A DNA stretch of 64,000 bases, from NCBI GenBank assembly GCA_002452405.1, contig DKFP01000004.1:124001-188000 (forward strand). Reading direction: 5' to 3'. The translations under genes and the position numbers were made by a program. The notes under the pieces were generated by a model. That model made no database searches and was not told where the DNA came from. It saw nothing but the letters and a program-made list of their open reading frames with translations. This document shows, piece after piece, positions 51,536-60,605 of the stretch; position 1 is the stretch's first letter, and each line of letters opens with the position of its first letter. This DNA comes from Deferribacteraceae bacterium UBA6793. GTDB lineage: Bacteria > Chrysiogenota > Deferribacteres > Deferribacterales > Geovibrionaceae.

Positions 51536-52413
51536 TTTCCACCCGCTATTTTAAGCATCCTGAGAACTTTCAGCATGTCCGCCGTTTCTTCGAGATCATG
51601 TGCGCGGATGATATCCGCACCGTTCAAAACTGCCGCCGTGTGAGCCGTTATTGTGCCCGCAAGGCGTTTAAGGGGCGGTTTTTTCACAACATTTCCTATC
51701 ATGGATTTGCGTGATATCCCCGCCAGAACAGGAAACCCGGCAGATTTGATATCATCAAGACCTGCCAGCAGCCTGTAATTATCTTCAAGTGTTTTTCCGA
51801 AGCCGAACCCCGGATCTACACATATGGAGCTCTCTTTTATGCCGGCTCTGACGCACCTTTCGGCTGCGTCCAGCAGATATTCTTTCACATGCTGAACAAC
51901 GTCCTCATAAAAGGGGTTGTCCTGCATTGTTCTCGGTTCGCCCAGCATATGCATTATACATACGGAGCATCCGAACTCAGCGCAGACGGCTATCATATCA
52001 GGGTTTCTGAAACCTGAGACGTCGTTTATCATCGCCGCCCCCGCCACAAGCGACTCATAAGCCACCTGCGGTTTCATAGTATCCACGGAAACGTATATCC
52101 CGTTGGAAACGCAGTGCATAACCGCCGGAAGCACCCTGTTCAGCTCCTCTTCAACACTAACGCCGTCTGAACCGGGTCTGGTGGATTCGCCGCCAATATC
52201 GGCTATGTCCACTTTATTCATAATGAACTCGTCAACCCTGCTCACCAGCCCGTCGGCACTGTTAAAGGAGCCTCCGTCGCTGAAAGAGTCAGGGGTCACA
52301 TTCAGTATCCCCATTAAAAGAGGGAACTCAAGTGACAAATCACACCGAACGGATGTCAGTATCTTAGACAAGCGTTGTTTCCGCAGGTGCGGCAGGTTCT
52401 CCGCCGAGTTCAT
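51529..52413 (-). CDS. folP: Dihydropteroate synthase
   Basis: This enzyme of up to 294 residues joins p-aminobenzoate to dihydropterin pyrophosphate. PLLMGILNVTPDSFSDGG near 32-49, DIGGESTRPGSDGV near 72, MINDVSGF and ICVDPGFGFGKT near 190, and AGISRKSMI near 220 match the family. The start is uncertain. ATG 52413 overlaps ftsH by 50 bases with no clear ribosome site, while TTG at 52371, in the ftsH stop region, would give about 280 residues. Confidence 0.92.
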   Translation of the reverse strand: MNSAENLPHLRKQRLSKILTSVRCDLSLEFPLLMGILNVTPDSFSDGGSFNSADGLVSRVDEFIMNKVDIADIGGESTRPGSDGVSVEEELNRVLPAVMHCVSNGIYVSVDTMKPQVAYESLVAGAAMINDVSGFRNPDMIAVCAEFGCSVCIMHMLGEPRTMQDNPFYEDVVQHVKEYLLDAAERCVRAGIKESSICVDPGFGFGKTLEDNYRLLAGLDDIKSAGFPVLAGISRKSMIGNVVKKPPLKRLAGTITAHTAAVLNGADIIRAHDLEETADMLKVLRMLKIAGGKC

Positions 52414-54196
52414 TCATAAGCGTATCTATCTCGTGTCCATCGATAGTTTCTTTTTCAAGAAGAAGTTTCGCCACGCGGTGAAGGAGTTCGGTGTTGTCTT
52501 CCAGAATCCTTCTGGCTCTGTTGTAACCGTCCATAACAAGCGCTTTAACTTCGTCGTCGATGGCAACCGCAGTTGTTTCACTGTAGTCCTTGGCATGTCC
52601 GATCTCTTTGCCGAGGAACACCTGCTCCTCTTTTTTACCGTATGCCAGAGGTCCCATCTTCTTGCTCATGCCCCATGAACAGACCATCTTTCTGGAAATG
52701 TCGGTTGCTCTTTCTATGTCGTTTCCTGCGCCAGTGGAGAGCCTGTCAAAAATGACCTCTTCCGCAACGCGTCCACCCATAAGAACAGCCAGCATCCCCT
52801 CCATGTACTCTTTTGTGTACATGTGTCTGTCGTCAACCGGAAGCTGAGTGGTAACGCCGAGCGCCATTCCTCTGGGGATGATGCTCACTTTGTGCACTGG
52901 ATCGGCGTCAGGGATGAACTTGGCGACGATGGCATGTCCCGCCTCGTGATACGCCGTATTCTCCTTCTCCTTCTCGCTGATAGCCATGCTTCTGCGTTCT
53001 TTACCCATGATAACCTTATCTTTAGCCTCTTCAAAGTCAGCCATCTGAACGGCTTCCTTGTTTTTGCGTGCGGCAAGAAGTGCTGCCTCATTAACAAGGT
53101 TCGCAAGGTCCGCTCCGGCAAAACCGGGAGTTCCCTTTGCAATAACTTCAAGATCTATTCCCTCGTCCAGTTTCACTTTTGATGAATGGACATTGAGTAT
53201 CTCAAGCCTTCCGTGCATATCGGGTCTGGGGACGACAACCTGACGGTCGAAACGACCGGGACGCAGAAGCGCAGGGTCAAGAACGTCGGGTCTGTTTGTC
53301 GCCGCTATCATGATTACGCCTTCGTTGGATTCGAAGCCGTCCATCTCCACAAGCATCTGGTTAAGTGTCTGCTCTCTTTCGTCGTGTCCGCCGCCGAGAC
53401 CTGCGCCTCTGTGACGACCGACGGCATCAATCTCATCCACGAAAATGATGCATGGTGCGTTCTTTTTACCCTGTTCGAAAAGGTCACGGACGCGGGCAGC
53501 ACCCACACCGACGAACATTTCAACAAAGTCCGAACCGGAAATAGAGAAGAAAGGAACTCCAGCCTCGCCTGCAACAGCTCTGGCAAGAAGTGTCTTACCT
53601 GTTCCGGGAGGTCCCACAAGCAGAACGCCTTTGGGTATCTTACCGCCGAGCTTTTGAAATTTCTGCGGGTCTTTAAGGAAATCAATTATCTCCTCAAGCT
53701 CCTCTTTCGCTTCTTCAATACCTGCAACGTCTTTGAAAGTAACTTTATGCTGATCCTGCGTAAGCAGTTTAGCTTTAGATTTTCCGAAGCTGAAAGCCTT
53801 GCCTCCGGCTCCGCCCTGCATCTGGCGCATAAAGAAAATCCATATACCGATAAGGATTATCATAGGCAGCCATGAAACAAGAACCTGCATATACCAAGGG
53901 CTCTTGTCGGGTGGCTGAGCTGTTATCTCCACCTTGTGTTCTCTGAGATTCTTTATGAGGTCAATGTCGTCCGGCGCGTATGATTCAAACTGCCCGCCGT
54001 CAACGAAAGTACCGTCGATTTTGTTCTGCTTTATGGTTACGGCCTTAACCTTGTTCGCAGCCACCTGAGTCATGAGCTCAGAATAGTTTACGTTCTTTTT
54101 GACCGCCTGTGTGCCGCTTATCACGTTGAACAAAAACACCATGATAAAAGCGATAACAAGCCACAAAGCCAGATTTTTGTAAAATCCGTTATTCAT
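52364..54196 (-). CDS. ftsH: ATP-dependent zinc metalloprotease FtsH
   Basis: This 610-residue membrane AAA protease degrades misfolded membrane proteins and regulators such as LpxC in some bacteria. Two N-terminal membrane helices (near 10-28 and 105-125) flank a periplasmic loop, followed by the AAA module (GPPGTGKTLLA near 194, FVDEIDAVGRHRG, ATNRPDVLDPAL) and the zinc site HEAGH near 415. It has the standard length. Its place near LPS genes is suggestive but not proof of that link. Confidence 0.97.
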   Translation of the reverse strand: MNNGFYKNLALWLVIAFIMVFLFNVISGTQAVKKNVNYSELMTQVAANKVKAVTIKQNKIDGTFVDGGQFESYAPDDIDLIKNLREHKVEITAQPPDKSPWYMQVLVSWLPMIILIGIWIFFMRQMQGGAGGKAFSFGKSKAKLLTQDQHKVTFKDVAGIEEAKEELEEIIDFLKDPQKFQKLGGKIPKGVLLVGPPGTGKTLLARAVAGEAGVPFFSISGSDFVEMFVGVGAARVRDLFEQGKKNAPCIIFVDEIDAVGRHRGAGLGGGHDEREQTLNQMLVEMDGFESNEGVIMIAATNRPDVLDPALLRPGRFDRQVVVPRPDMHGRLEILNVHSSKVKLDEGIDLEVIAKGTPGFAGADLANLVNEAALLAARKNKEAVQMADFEEAKDKVIMGKERRSMAISEKEKENTAYHEAGHAIVAKFIPDADPVHKVSIIPRGMALGVTTQLPVDDRHMYTKEYMEGMLAVLMGGRVAEEVIFDRLSTGAGNDIERATDISRKMVCSWGMSKKMGPLAYGKKEEQVFLGKEIGHAKDYSETTAVAIDDEVKALVMDGYNRARRILEDNTELLHRVAKLLLEKETIDGHEIDTLMNELGGEPAAPAETTLV

Positions 54197-54216
54197 TAAT
54201 CACCTTTCTCCAGTCA

Positions 54217-54753
54217 TCAGTCGGTAAATTCGACTGTGCATATATTTTTTAAATTCCTGTAATATCCGTCGTAATCCAGTCCGTAGCCCACAACGAACCT
54301 GTCCGGTATCTCAAACCCTCTGTAATCAAGGGTTATCTGGGCCTTACGTCTTTCCGGCTTGTCCAGAAGAGCAACCAGCTTCATGGACGCGGGATTGCGT
54401 AAAGAAAGCATATTCGTAAGATATGACAAAGTGTTTCCCGTATCCAATATATCTTCAACTATCAGAACGTGAGTATCTTCCAGCGGTCTGTCCAGGTCGA
54501 ACAGAAGCCTTACGCTGCCGGAGCTGTCGGTTCCCTGATAGCTTGATACCGCAAGAAAACCTATCTCAACGTTTGAACCTTCCATTTCCCTGACAAGATC
54601 CGACATAAATATGACGGAACCTTTCAGAACGCCCACGGCAAGGACGTTTTTATCGGCGTAGTCGGCGCTTATCTGTTTTCCAAGCTCGGCTACCCTTTTT
54701 TTTATCACTTCTTCACTAAGCATTTCTTTCAGAACATGCGGTTTCAAATCCAT
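54217..54753 (-). CDS. hpt: Hypoxanthine phosphoribosyltransferase
   Basis: This 178-residue enzyme salvages hypoxanthine (and guanine) to IMP/GMP. The PRPP site is VLIVEDILDTGNTLSYL near 97. GVLKGSVIFMSDLVRE near 45 and the C-terminal DRFVVGYGLDYDGYYRNL fit the family. It lies between tilS and ftsH, the tilS-hpt-ftsH order found in many bacteria. Confidence 0.95.
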   Translation of the reverse strand: MDLKPHVLKEMLSEEVIKKRVAELGKQISADYADKNVLAVGVLKGSVIFMSDLVREMEGSNVEIGFLAVSSYQGTDSSGSVRLLFDLDRPLEDTHVLIVEDILDTGNTLSYLTNMLSLRNPASMKLVALLDKPERRKAQITLDYRGFEIPDRFVVGYGLDYDGYYRNLKNICTVEFTD

Positions 54754-54763
54754 CTCCCCCGTT

Positions 54764-55999
54764 TTATTTCACATAAAGAGCTATACTACCATCATGTGAG
54801 ATATTTTCAACCCATACGATTACATTTTTTTCAAGAATTATTAGTGCGGTATCCCTTGTGTACAGGTCAAGTTTCATGTCTATGAAGACGTCTTTGACCT
54901 TTTTCATCTTTATTCTGTCTCCGATGCGTCTGTTGCGCACCAGAAGCTCGGCATCTTTCCATTTTCCGGAAAACTTCAATGTTTTGCCTTTATGCGGAAT
55001 AAACAGCGTTTCCGCACCGGCAGGCTTGACAATTTCGAACGGAGCGACGTTTCTTCCGTGAAACAATCTCAGATATTTATCACTCTTTTCAAATTTATAT
55101 CCGTCGGGCAGGTCGCAGCGAACGGAAAATTCGTTATCCAGAATCTTCTGCATCTCCGCAAGATGCCTGCGTTCGAAACGAAAGCATTTTGAACCCATGC
55201 GGTGGAGAATATACTCCTGCTCAAGATCCGAAAGACCATTAAACACGTCAGTCACAACGGCCATGACACCATTCTCAAGAGTTTCAATCATAGGTTCAAA
55301 TTTTTCTGACAAATAATTGTCAAAACGGAGATTGTCTTTCATAAGAGAGACAATGTTATCTTCGTATCCTTTTCGGAACTCCGCCAGTTTTCCCGTAATA
55401 TTTTTACGGATGAAATTGCGAAGATACTTTTCATCATTATTGGTCTCATCAATGACATACGCAATACCATATTTGTTCAGGTATTCGTAAATTTCTTCGG
55501 ATGAAATGTCCAGCATCAGTCTTTGCAGTATGCCATCCTGTTCGCTTATCCCTTTCAAAGAGAATGCCGACGCACCCTGAACAGCCTGTATGAAAAAAGT
55601 CTCCACAAGGTCGTCTTTTGTGTGGGCGGTCAGTATCAGATCCGAACCGGATTGATGCGCTGCGTCGTGAAGCGCCCTGTAGCGTATCACCCTTGCGCCG
55701 TGTTCGAAGCTCATTTTTTTAACCGCGCAGTACCGCGGAACGTCGCACCTGTATGAAGTAAAAGGAATTGACAGTTTCCCGCAGTAATCCGCACAGAATT
55801 TTTCATCCCACCACGCGGTTTTTCTGTACATATGATTTACATGACACGCAGCGAGCTGATAACTCTTTATCCCTTCATTCTTTTTAAGAAAATGCAGCAG
55901 AGACACGGAATCTTTGCCGCCGGAGAGCGCCACCAGCAGTTTTTTACCGTTCAGTTCACCAAGTCTTGCGGACAGTTTTTTCTCAAACGATAAAATCAT
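54764..55999 (-). CDS. tilS: tRNA(Ile)-lysidine synthase
   Basis: This protein of about 411 residues places lysidine at the wobble position of the CAU-anticodon isoleucine tRNA. The PP-loop LLVALSGGKDSVSLL is near residue 25, AHTKDDLVETFFIQ near 120. A C-terminal TilS substrate-binding domain follows. I place the start at MILSFEKK (55999), which overlaps the pgi end by 17 bases. The longer reading runs 36 codons into pgi. Confidence 0.93.
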   Translation of the reverse strand: MILSFEKKLSARLGELNGKKLLVALSGGKDSVSLLHFLKKNEGIKSYQLAACHVNHMYRKTAWWDEKFCADYCGKLSIPFTSYRCDVPRYCAVKKMSFEHGARVIRYRALHDAAHQSGSDLILTAHTKDDLVETFFIQAVQGASAFSLKGISEQDGILQRLMLDISSEEIYEYLNKYGIAYVIDETNNDEKYLRNFIRKNITGKLAEFRKGYEDNIVSLMKDNLRFDNYLSEKFEPMIETLENGVMAVVTDVFNGLSDLEQEYILHRMGSKCFRFERRHLAEMQKILDNEFSVRCDLPDGYKFEKSDKYLRLFHGRNVAPFEIVKPAGAETLFIPHKGKTLKFSGKWKDAELLVRNRRIGDRIKMKKVKDVFIDMKLDLYTRDTALIILEKNVIVWVENISHDGSIALYVK

Positions 56000-57341
56000 C
56001 CTGTTTTTTGTATATCTCCGTGAATTTGGCTTTGGTCGCGTCATATCCCTTTCTGCCAAGCAGCGCGTATGCGTAGTCTTTTCCCTCTTCCACACCCGGC
56101 TGATCAAAAGGGTCTATGTCGCAGGCAAGACCTATAACAGGCACGATGTACTGCCATATCATAAACAGCGCGCCTACGGTAAATTCGTCAACGATATCAA
56201 GAGATATCTTAACAGAGGGTTTCCCGGCATTTTTAAGAGCGGCTTCCGTACCCATGAGCTCGATGTTGCACAGTTTACCCATGCCATGTCCGTTCAGATA
56301 GTCGTATGCCTCATAAGGAGAAGTTATTTTCCTGTCTTTATCGTGATTTAAAACCTCTATGAAAGTGAAAACCTTATCGTTAGGTCCCTCTTTATAGAGC
56401 TGAACCTGTGAGTGTTGGTCAATGGTTCCGGTTGCACGTATCGGCGTTGTGCCGAAGACAGTATCTTTACCGTCAATAGTCCGGTTTTTGCCGAGGCTCT
56501 CGCCCCAGAGCTGGCAGTACCAGTCGGCAAAAGACACCAGTCTGGAAGAATAAGGCATCATAACGTTAATATTTTTACCTTTGTCCATGAAATACATATA
56601 TATGGCTGACAGGGTAAGTATCTGTTCGTAGTTGTCTTTGTTGACAGACTTTGCGCCCTCAAGGAGTTTTTCGATATCAAGCCCCACTATAGCCGCAGGA
56701 ATAAGCCCCACCGGTGAAAGAACGCTGAAACGTCCGCCTACATTGGGTTGAACATCGAACGATACGAATCCTTTATCATTCGTCATAGCTCGCAGTGCCC
56801 CTTTTTCAGGGTCAGTGATTGCACATATCTGTTTCTTAGGGTTTTTGACTTTTGAAATAAGCCATTCGTAAATAATTCCGAAGTTTGCCGCCGTTTCGAC
56901 AGTGCTTCCGGATTTCGTTATGATACATACAAAGGTATCCTCCGGCTGACACTCGGATAATATTGAGCTTATTTTGCTGGGGTCAACGTTATCCGCAACC
57001 CACACGCGCGGAAAGCACCCACGCTCTGCAAAGGAGCGCGCGTTATAACCAAACGGCAGCATAGCGTTGCATACTGTCTCAACACCGAGAGAGCTGCCCC
57101 CTATACCGACGACGATCAGGTCGTTGAATTTGCCGCTTATCTCTTTAGCAAATTTTTTTATCGGTGCGAGGTTCTGTTCAGGAAGTCCGATGAATCCAGC
57201 CTGACCGTCATCGAACATCCGCAGCAGACGTGAAAGCCCCAGTTTCGCCTTCTCCTTATACTCTTCGAGTTTCTCCTCGTTGAGTCCGCCCGCGACAAAC
57301 CTGTCCATGACGTAGTTATAATCGACTTTAATCCGTTTCAT
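55983..57341 (-). CDS. pgi: Glucose-6-phosphate isomerase
   Basis: This protein of about 452 residues interconverts glucose 6-phosphate and fructose 6-phosphate. VVGIGGSSLGVETV near 70 and TKSGSTVETAANF near 130 (sugar-phosphate SIS motifs), PNVGGRFSVLSPVGL near 205 and the C-terminal QPGVEEGKDYAY are seen. ATG 57341 has GGAGGT ahead, whereas the longer frame includes a poor leader. It overlaps the DinG-like gene by 14 bases. Confidence 0.95.
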   Translation of the reverse strand: MKRIKVDYNYVMDRFVAGGLNEEKLEEYKEKAKLGLSRLLRMFDDGQAGFIGLPEQNLAPIKKFAKEISGKFNDLIVVGIGGSSLGVETVCNAMLPFGYNARSFAERGCFPRVWVADNVDPSKISSILSECQPEDTFVCIITKSGSTVETAANFGIIYEWLISKVKNPKKQICAITDPEKGALRAMTNDKGFVSFDVQPNVGGRFSVLSPVGLIPAAIVGLDIEKLLEGAKSVNKDNYEQILTLSAIYMYFMDKGKNINVMMPYSSRLVSFADWYCQLWGESLGKNRTIDGKDTVFGTTPIRATGTIDQHSQVQLYKEGPNDKVFTFIEVLNHDKDRKITSPYEAYDYLNGHGMGKLCNIELMGTEAALKNAGKPSVKISLDIVDEFTVGALFMIWQYIVPVIGLACDIDPFDQPGVEEGKDYAYALLGRKGYDATKAKFTEIYKKQDDFIV

Positions 57342-59103
57342 CAGCAACCTCCAGAAAACGAACCGCATCATCAATGGAATCTATCTTAGGTACATTACTT
57401 AACACATCGCGGAAATACTTTCCATAATTTTTGGTCTCAATTCTGCTGTCCAGAACAGCCCACACACCGTGGTCATCCTCGTGACGCAGCAGTCTTCCAA
57501 CCGCCTGACGATAGTATATCACAGCCCGCGGCAAAAAATAGTCTTTAAAAGGGTCAAGACCTTTATTTTTCAGAGATGAAGCTCTCTCCTTTAAAACTAT
57601 GTCCTCGAAATATTCGAACGGAAGTTTATCAAGAACGACAAAAGATATCCCCGTATGTGCAAAATCCATTCCCTCGCGGAATACAGCACAGCCAACGAAA
57701 AACGCATCCATCAGACCGTCGGTGTCGCTTATGTCTATCTCATTCTGCGCAAACACTCTTTCAGGTATGATATTTTTAAGCAGCTTCGTGACTTTGTTCA
57801 TGCGGGAAACGCTGTTGCATATGATGAGTACAGAGCCTTTGGCTTTGAGCGCCAGCTCCTCATAAAATGCATCGTCGCAATCCCTGACCAGCAGCCTGCC
57901 CTGCTCGCTCATATTAAAAACGGGATCAAGGCTTTTGGTCTCCACCTCGTCGGGCGAATATCCGGTCTCGTTAAGAAAATATTCGAAACTGCCCTTAACC
58001 GACAGTGTGGCGCTGACAAACACAGGAGATATACACGAATTTTTCAGCCCTTCACGCAGTTTTTCGGATGCATCGAACGGAATATACTGCAAAATAATAT
58101 CTCCGCGCTCTGTTTCGGCAAACCGCACGCCCTCGCTGTCGCCCATAACACTCTCAGCCTTATCGTTAAGGCGTTTGCTTATCTGTTTCAGATCGTCGAC
58201 GTCCTTTTCGCCTATGGCTTTATTGGCAAATTCTATGTATCCGAGCAGTCTGTCCTTTATCTCCGCAGTATAACGCCGCTCGGTTATGTCTTCCAAAAGT
58301 CCCGAAAGCATCCCTGCGGTTATCTCTATCTCTCGCGGGTCAAAAACAGGGCGGTTCTCGTTCATAACACGGAGAAAACTCCGCAATGAGAGCTCTGTTC
58401 CGGCAAATCTCGGAAAGATATCCGGTATAGAGTGCGCCTCGTCCATTATTATATGGTCTGCAAAATCGAATATGCTTGCATGTTCGCTCTCCGCTTTAAG
58501 AGCGAAATCGCTCATCAGCAGGTAGTGGTTGGTTATGACTATATCCGCATCGTTTGCATTCTGTTTTGCGCGATAGAAAGAACAGATGTCATAAAATTCA
58601 CATTTGGAGGCGGGACACATCCAAGAATCAGTGGTCATGTTTTCAATCTCCGCCATATTAAACAGCCCCACAGGCATTTCAATTATCTCCTGTCTGGCGA
58701 CTGATTCATACCATTCCAAAACCTTTTCATAGCGTCCGGGGTGGGGATACATCAGTTTAAAAAAACGGAAATGACAAAAATAGTTCTTTCTGCCCTTTAA
58801 GATAGCAACGTATTTGTCGTTTCCGAATATTCTTCTGGCGGAATTTATATCTTTTCCGGCAATCTGAGACATAAGCTGTTTCGTTTTTGTTGAGATTATG
58901 GTGCGACGGTTGAGGTCGAAAGCGGGAACAAGATATGCCATGGTCTTTCCGGAACCTGTGGGCGCTTCCAGAACAGCCGGAAAACGGTTTTCCATGGACG
59001 TATATATAAATTCAGAGGCGTCAATCTGCGCCTGTCTTTTCCTATATCTGGGCAGAACTTTTTCAAGCTCTCCGCCATCTTCAAAATAGTGTTTAACCGA
59101 CAT
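57328..59103 (-). CDS. DinG/XPD-like ATP-dependent DNA helicase with iron-sulfur cluster
   Basis: This 591-residue superfamily-2 helicase has Walker A APTGSGKTMAYL near 46, DEAH box MDEAHSI near 220, and a C-terminal motif VI AVGRLLRHEDDHG near 545. A four-cysteine insert (KNYFCHFRF near 110, MCPASKCEFYDIC near 160-173) matches the 4Fe-4S cluster of XPD/DinG. No N-terminal exonuclease domain is present, so it resembles YoaA rather than Gram-positive DinG. It may act in repair or R-loop removal. It heads the long minus block, and its transcript may be leaderless. Confidence 0.88.
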   Translation of the reverse strand: MSVKHYFEDGGELEKVLPRYRKRQAQIDASEFIYTSMENRFPAVLEAPTGSGKTMAYLVPAFDLNRRTIISTKTKQLMSQIAGKDINSARRIFGNDKYVAILKGRKNYFCHFRFFKLMYPHPGRYEKVLEWYESVARQEIIEMPVGLFNMAEIENMTTDSWMCPASKCEFYDICSFYRAKQNANDADIVITNHYLLMSDFALKAESEHASIFDFADHIIMDEAHSIPDIFPRFAGTELSLRSFLRVMNENRPVFDPREIEITAGMLSGLLEDITERRYTAEIKDRLLGYIEFANKAIGEKDVDDLKQISKRLNDKAESVMGDSEGVRFAETERGDIILQYIPFDASEKLREGLKNSCISPVFVSATLSVKGSFEYFLNETGYSPDEVETKSLDPVFNMSEQGRLLVRDCDDAFYEELALKAKGSVLIICNSVSRMNKVTKLLKNIIPERVFAQNEIDISDTDGLMDAFFVGCAVFREGMDFAHTGISFVVLDKLPFEYFEDIVLKERASSLKNKGLDPFKDYFLPRAVIYYRQAVGRLLRHEDDHGVWAVLDSRIETKNYGKYFRDVLSNVPKIDSIDDAVRFLEVADETD

Positions 59104-59109
59104 TAAAAC

Positions 59110-59138
59110 AGAATACTTGAATTAATCAGTCGGTTCAA
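59110..59138 (-). promoter_or_regulatory. Promoter of the DinG-like helicase and downstream block
   Basis: On the minus strand, TTGAAC (59133-59138), 17 bases, TATTCT (59110-59115). Only six bases separate the -10 from the ATG at 59103, so the transcript would begin at the start codon. It overlaps the opposing promoter at 59117-59145. Confidence 0.5.
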
Positions 59139-59145
59139 ATATATT
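59117..59145 (+). promoter_or_regulatory. Promoter of the HtrA-like protease gene
   Basis: TTGAAT (59117-59122), 17 bases, TATATT (59140-59145) on the plus strand predict a start near 59152. It interlocks with the opposing helicase promoter, so the two polymerase sites cannot both be occupied. Confidence 0.55.
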
Positions 59146-59175
59146 CTTAAAATAATTGAAAAAATGAAGGGCGTC

Positions 59176-60519
59176 ATGAAAAAAATATTTCTGTTTCTTG
59201 CCATGATTCTTATGATTTTCGGCTGCGGAGAGGAAAAAAAACAGGAGCAGCCATCAAAGCAGAATCAGACACCCCCGCAGGCGGAAGCTCCGGCACAGCC
59301 GAAAGCAGGCAGCAGCAGATATTCCCCAGTTGTTGACGCGGTCAAAAAGATTGAAAACTCCGTGGTGAACATTAGAACTGAAAAACTCGTCCGCACATCC
59401 GTCGGACCTTTCGGACGCGAAACAATCCACGGCGAAAACTACATGAACGATTTCTTCGGCTATGACAGAACATACAAGACACAAAGTCTCGGTTCCGGCT
59501 TCATAGTAAGAACCGACGGCACTATTATAACCAACTATCACGTCATCGAATCCGCCACAAAAATTTATGTTATTACAACCGACAATAAAAGCTATGAGGC
59601 TCGCCTTGTCGGCGGGGACAAAATTCTGGACATCGCTGTTCTGAAAATAATCTCCGGCGGCAAATTTCCAGCAGTTAAAATCGGCAACAGCGACGGCGCG
59701 ATGCTCGGCGAAACCGTCATAGCAATGGGCAACCCTTACGGGCTTAACAGCTCCATAACCACAGGAGTTGTCAGCTCCGTTAAAAGAATTATCAACATAG
59801 GCAACGGATATTCCCTTTACATACAGACAGATGCACTCATAAATCCCGGAAACTCCGGAGGACCTCTCATCAACCTTGACGGAGAGGTCATAGGTATCAA
59901 CTCCGCTGTTGTTCAGGAGGCACAGGGCATCGGTTTTTCCATTCCCATAAACACAGCTATGCGCGTTTTACCTGAAATCCTTAAAACAGGCAAAGTAACT
60001 GCCGGATACATGGGGTTTTCAGCAAGAGAGCTGAAAGACAAAGACGGCATCAGCCTTGTGGTTACGCGTGTTGAAAAAGGTTCGAACGCCGAAAAGATAG
60101 GTATGCAGACAGGCGACAGGGTTTTGCAGGTCAACGGACTACCCGTATCCTCCATCCTCGCCATGAGCAACATGCTCAGAAGCTATCCGCCGTCTTCAGT
60201 TGTTCAGGTCGTTGTTCAGCGCGGTTCAAAAACGTTTAAAGGGCAGATACTGCTTACTGAATATCCTGATAACTATGGCATTTCCGTCCTCCGTAACACA
60301 TACGGGCTGACGTTCACACAGAAAGACGACTACCTTGTTATATCCTCCACAGGCATCTCCGAAACCGTTCAGGAAGGTGACGTTCTGGTAGCCATGAACG
60401 AAACTGAAATAAAAGATATTAACCACCTTAATAGCTACATTATGGATAACATGGGCACAGAGATAATGATGACCCTCTACCGATACGGTCAGCTTTTCAG
60501 GGTGAAATTTCAGCTTTAA
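59176..60519 (+). CDS. HtrA/DegP-type periplasmic serine protease, lipoprotein
   Basis: This protein of about 447 residues begins with a lipoprotein signal (MKKIFLFLAMILMIFGC), so the Cys after the lipobox should be acylated and the enzyme tethered to a membrane facing the periplasm. A Gln/Pro-rich linker follows. The trypsin-like triad is TNYHVIES (His near 120), LDIAVL (Asp near 150) and NPGNSGGPL (Ser near 225). One clear PDZ domain lies near 285-360, with a second degenerate one after it. The ATG at 59164 is also in frame, but the later start gives the better lipoprotein signal. The substrate would be misfolded envelope proteins. Confidence 0.92.
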   Translation: MKKIFLFLAMILMIFGCGEEKKQEQPSKQNQTPPQAEAPAQPKAGSSRYSPVVDAVKKIENSVVNIRTEKLVRTSVGPFGRETIHGENYMNDFFGYDRTYKTQSLGSGFIVRTDGTIITNYHVIESATKIYVITTDNKSYEARLVGGDKILDIAVLKIISGGKFPAVKIGNSDGAMLGETVIAMGNPYGLNSSITTGVVSSVKRIINIGNGYSLYIQTDALINPGNSGGPLINLDGEVIGINSAVVQEAQGIGFSIPINTAMRVLPEILKTGKVTAGYMGFSARELKDKDGISLVVTRVEKGSNAEKIGMQTGDRVLQVNGLPVSSILAMSNMLRSYPPSSVVQVVVQRGSKTFKGQILLTEYPDNYGISVLRNTYGLTFTQKDDYLVISSTGISETVQEGDVLVAMNETEIKDINHLNSYIMDNMGTEIMMTLYRYGQLFRVKFQL

Positions 60520-60529
60520 GCTGTTTTTT
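60511..60529 (+). terminator. Weak terminator at the end of the HtrA-like gene
   Basis: CAGCT-TTA-AGCTG (60511-60523) with six T bases after it overlaps the stop codon of the protease gene. The stem has only five pairs, so this is tentative. It lies directly ahead of the hcp control region. Confidence 0.4.
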
Positions 60530-60541
60530 GACATAGCTCAA
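60528..60541 (+). promoter_or_regulatory. CRP/FNR-family site upstream of hcp
   Basis: TTGAC-ATAG-CTCAA (60528-60541) differs by one base from the symmetric TTGAC-N4-GTCAA pattern used by NnrR/DNR/FNR-type regulators. Its centre (60534.5) lies exactly 41.5 bases upstream of the predicted transcription start at 60576, the standard place of a class II activator. The -10 would be TATTGT (60564-60569). Confidence 0.6.
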
Positions 60542-60549
60542 TTTATTCG

Positions 60550-60571
60550 GGACAAAAATGCTCTATTGTCC
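60550..60571. promoter_or_regulatory. Inverted repeat over the hcp -10 region
   Basis: GGACAA (60550-60555) and TTGTCC (60566-60571) form a perfect 6-bp inverted repeat with a 10-base spacer spanning the predicted -10 hexamer. It may be a second regulator's site or a weak hairpin in longer transcripts. Confidence 0.4.
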
Positions 60572-60605
60572 TCCTATGAGCAACAACATCAGGAGGACAA
60601 CAACT

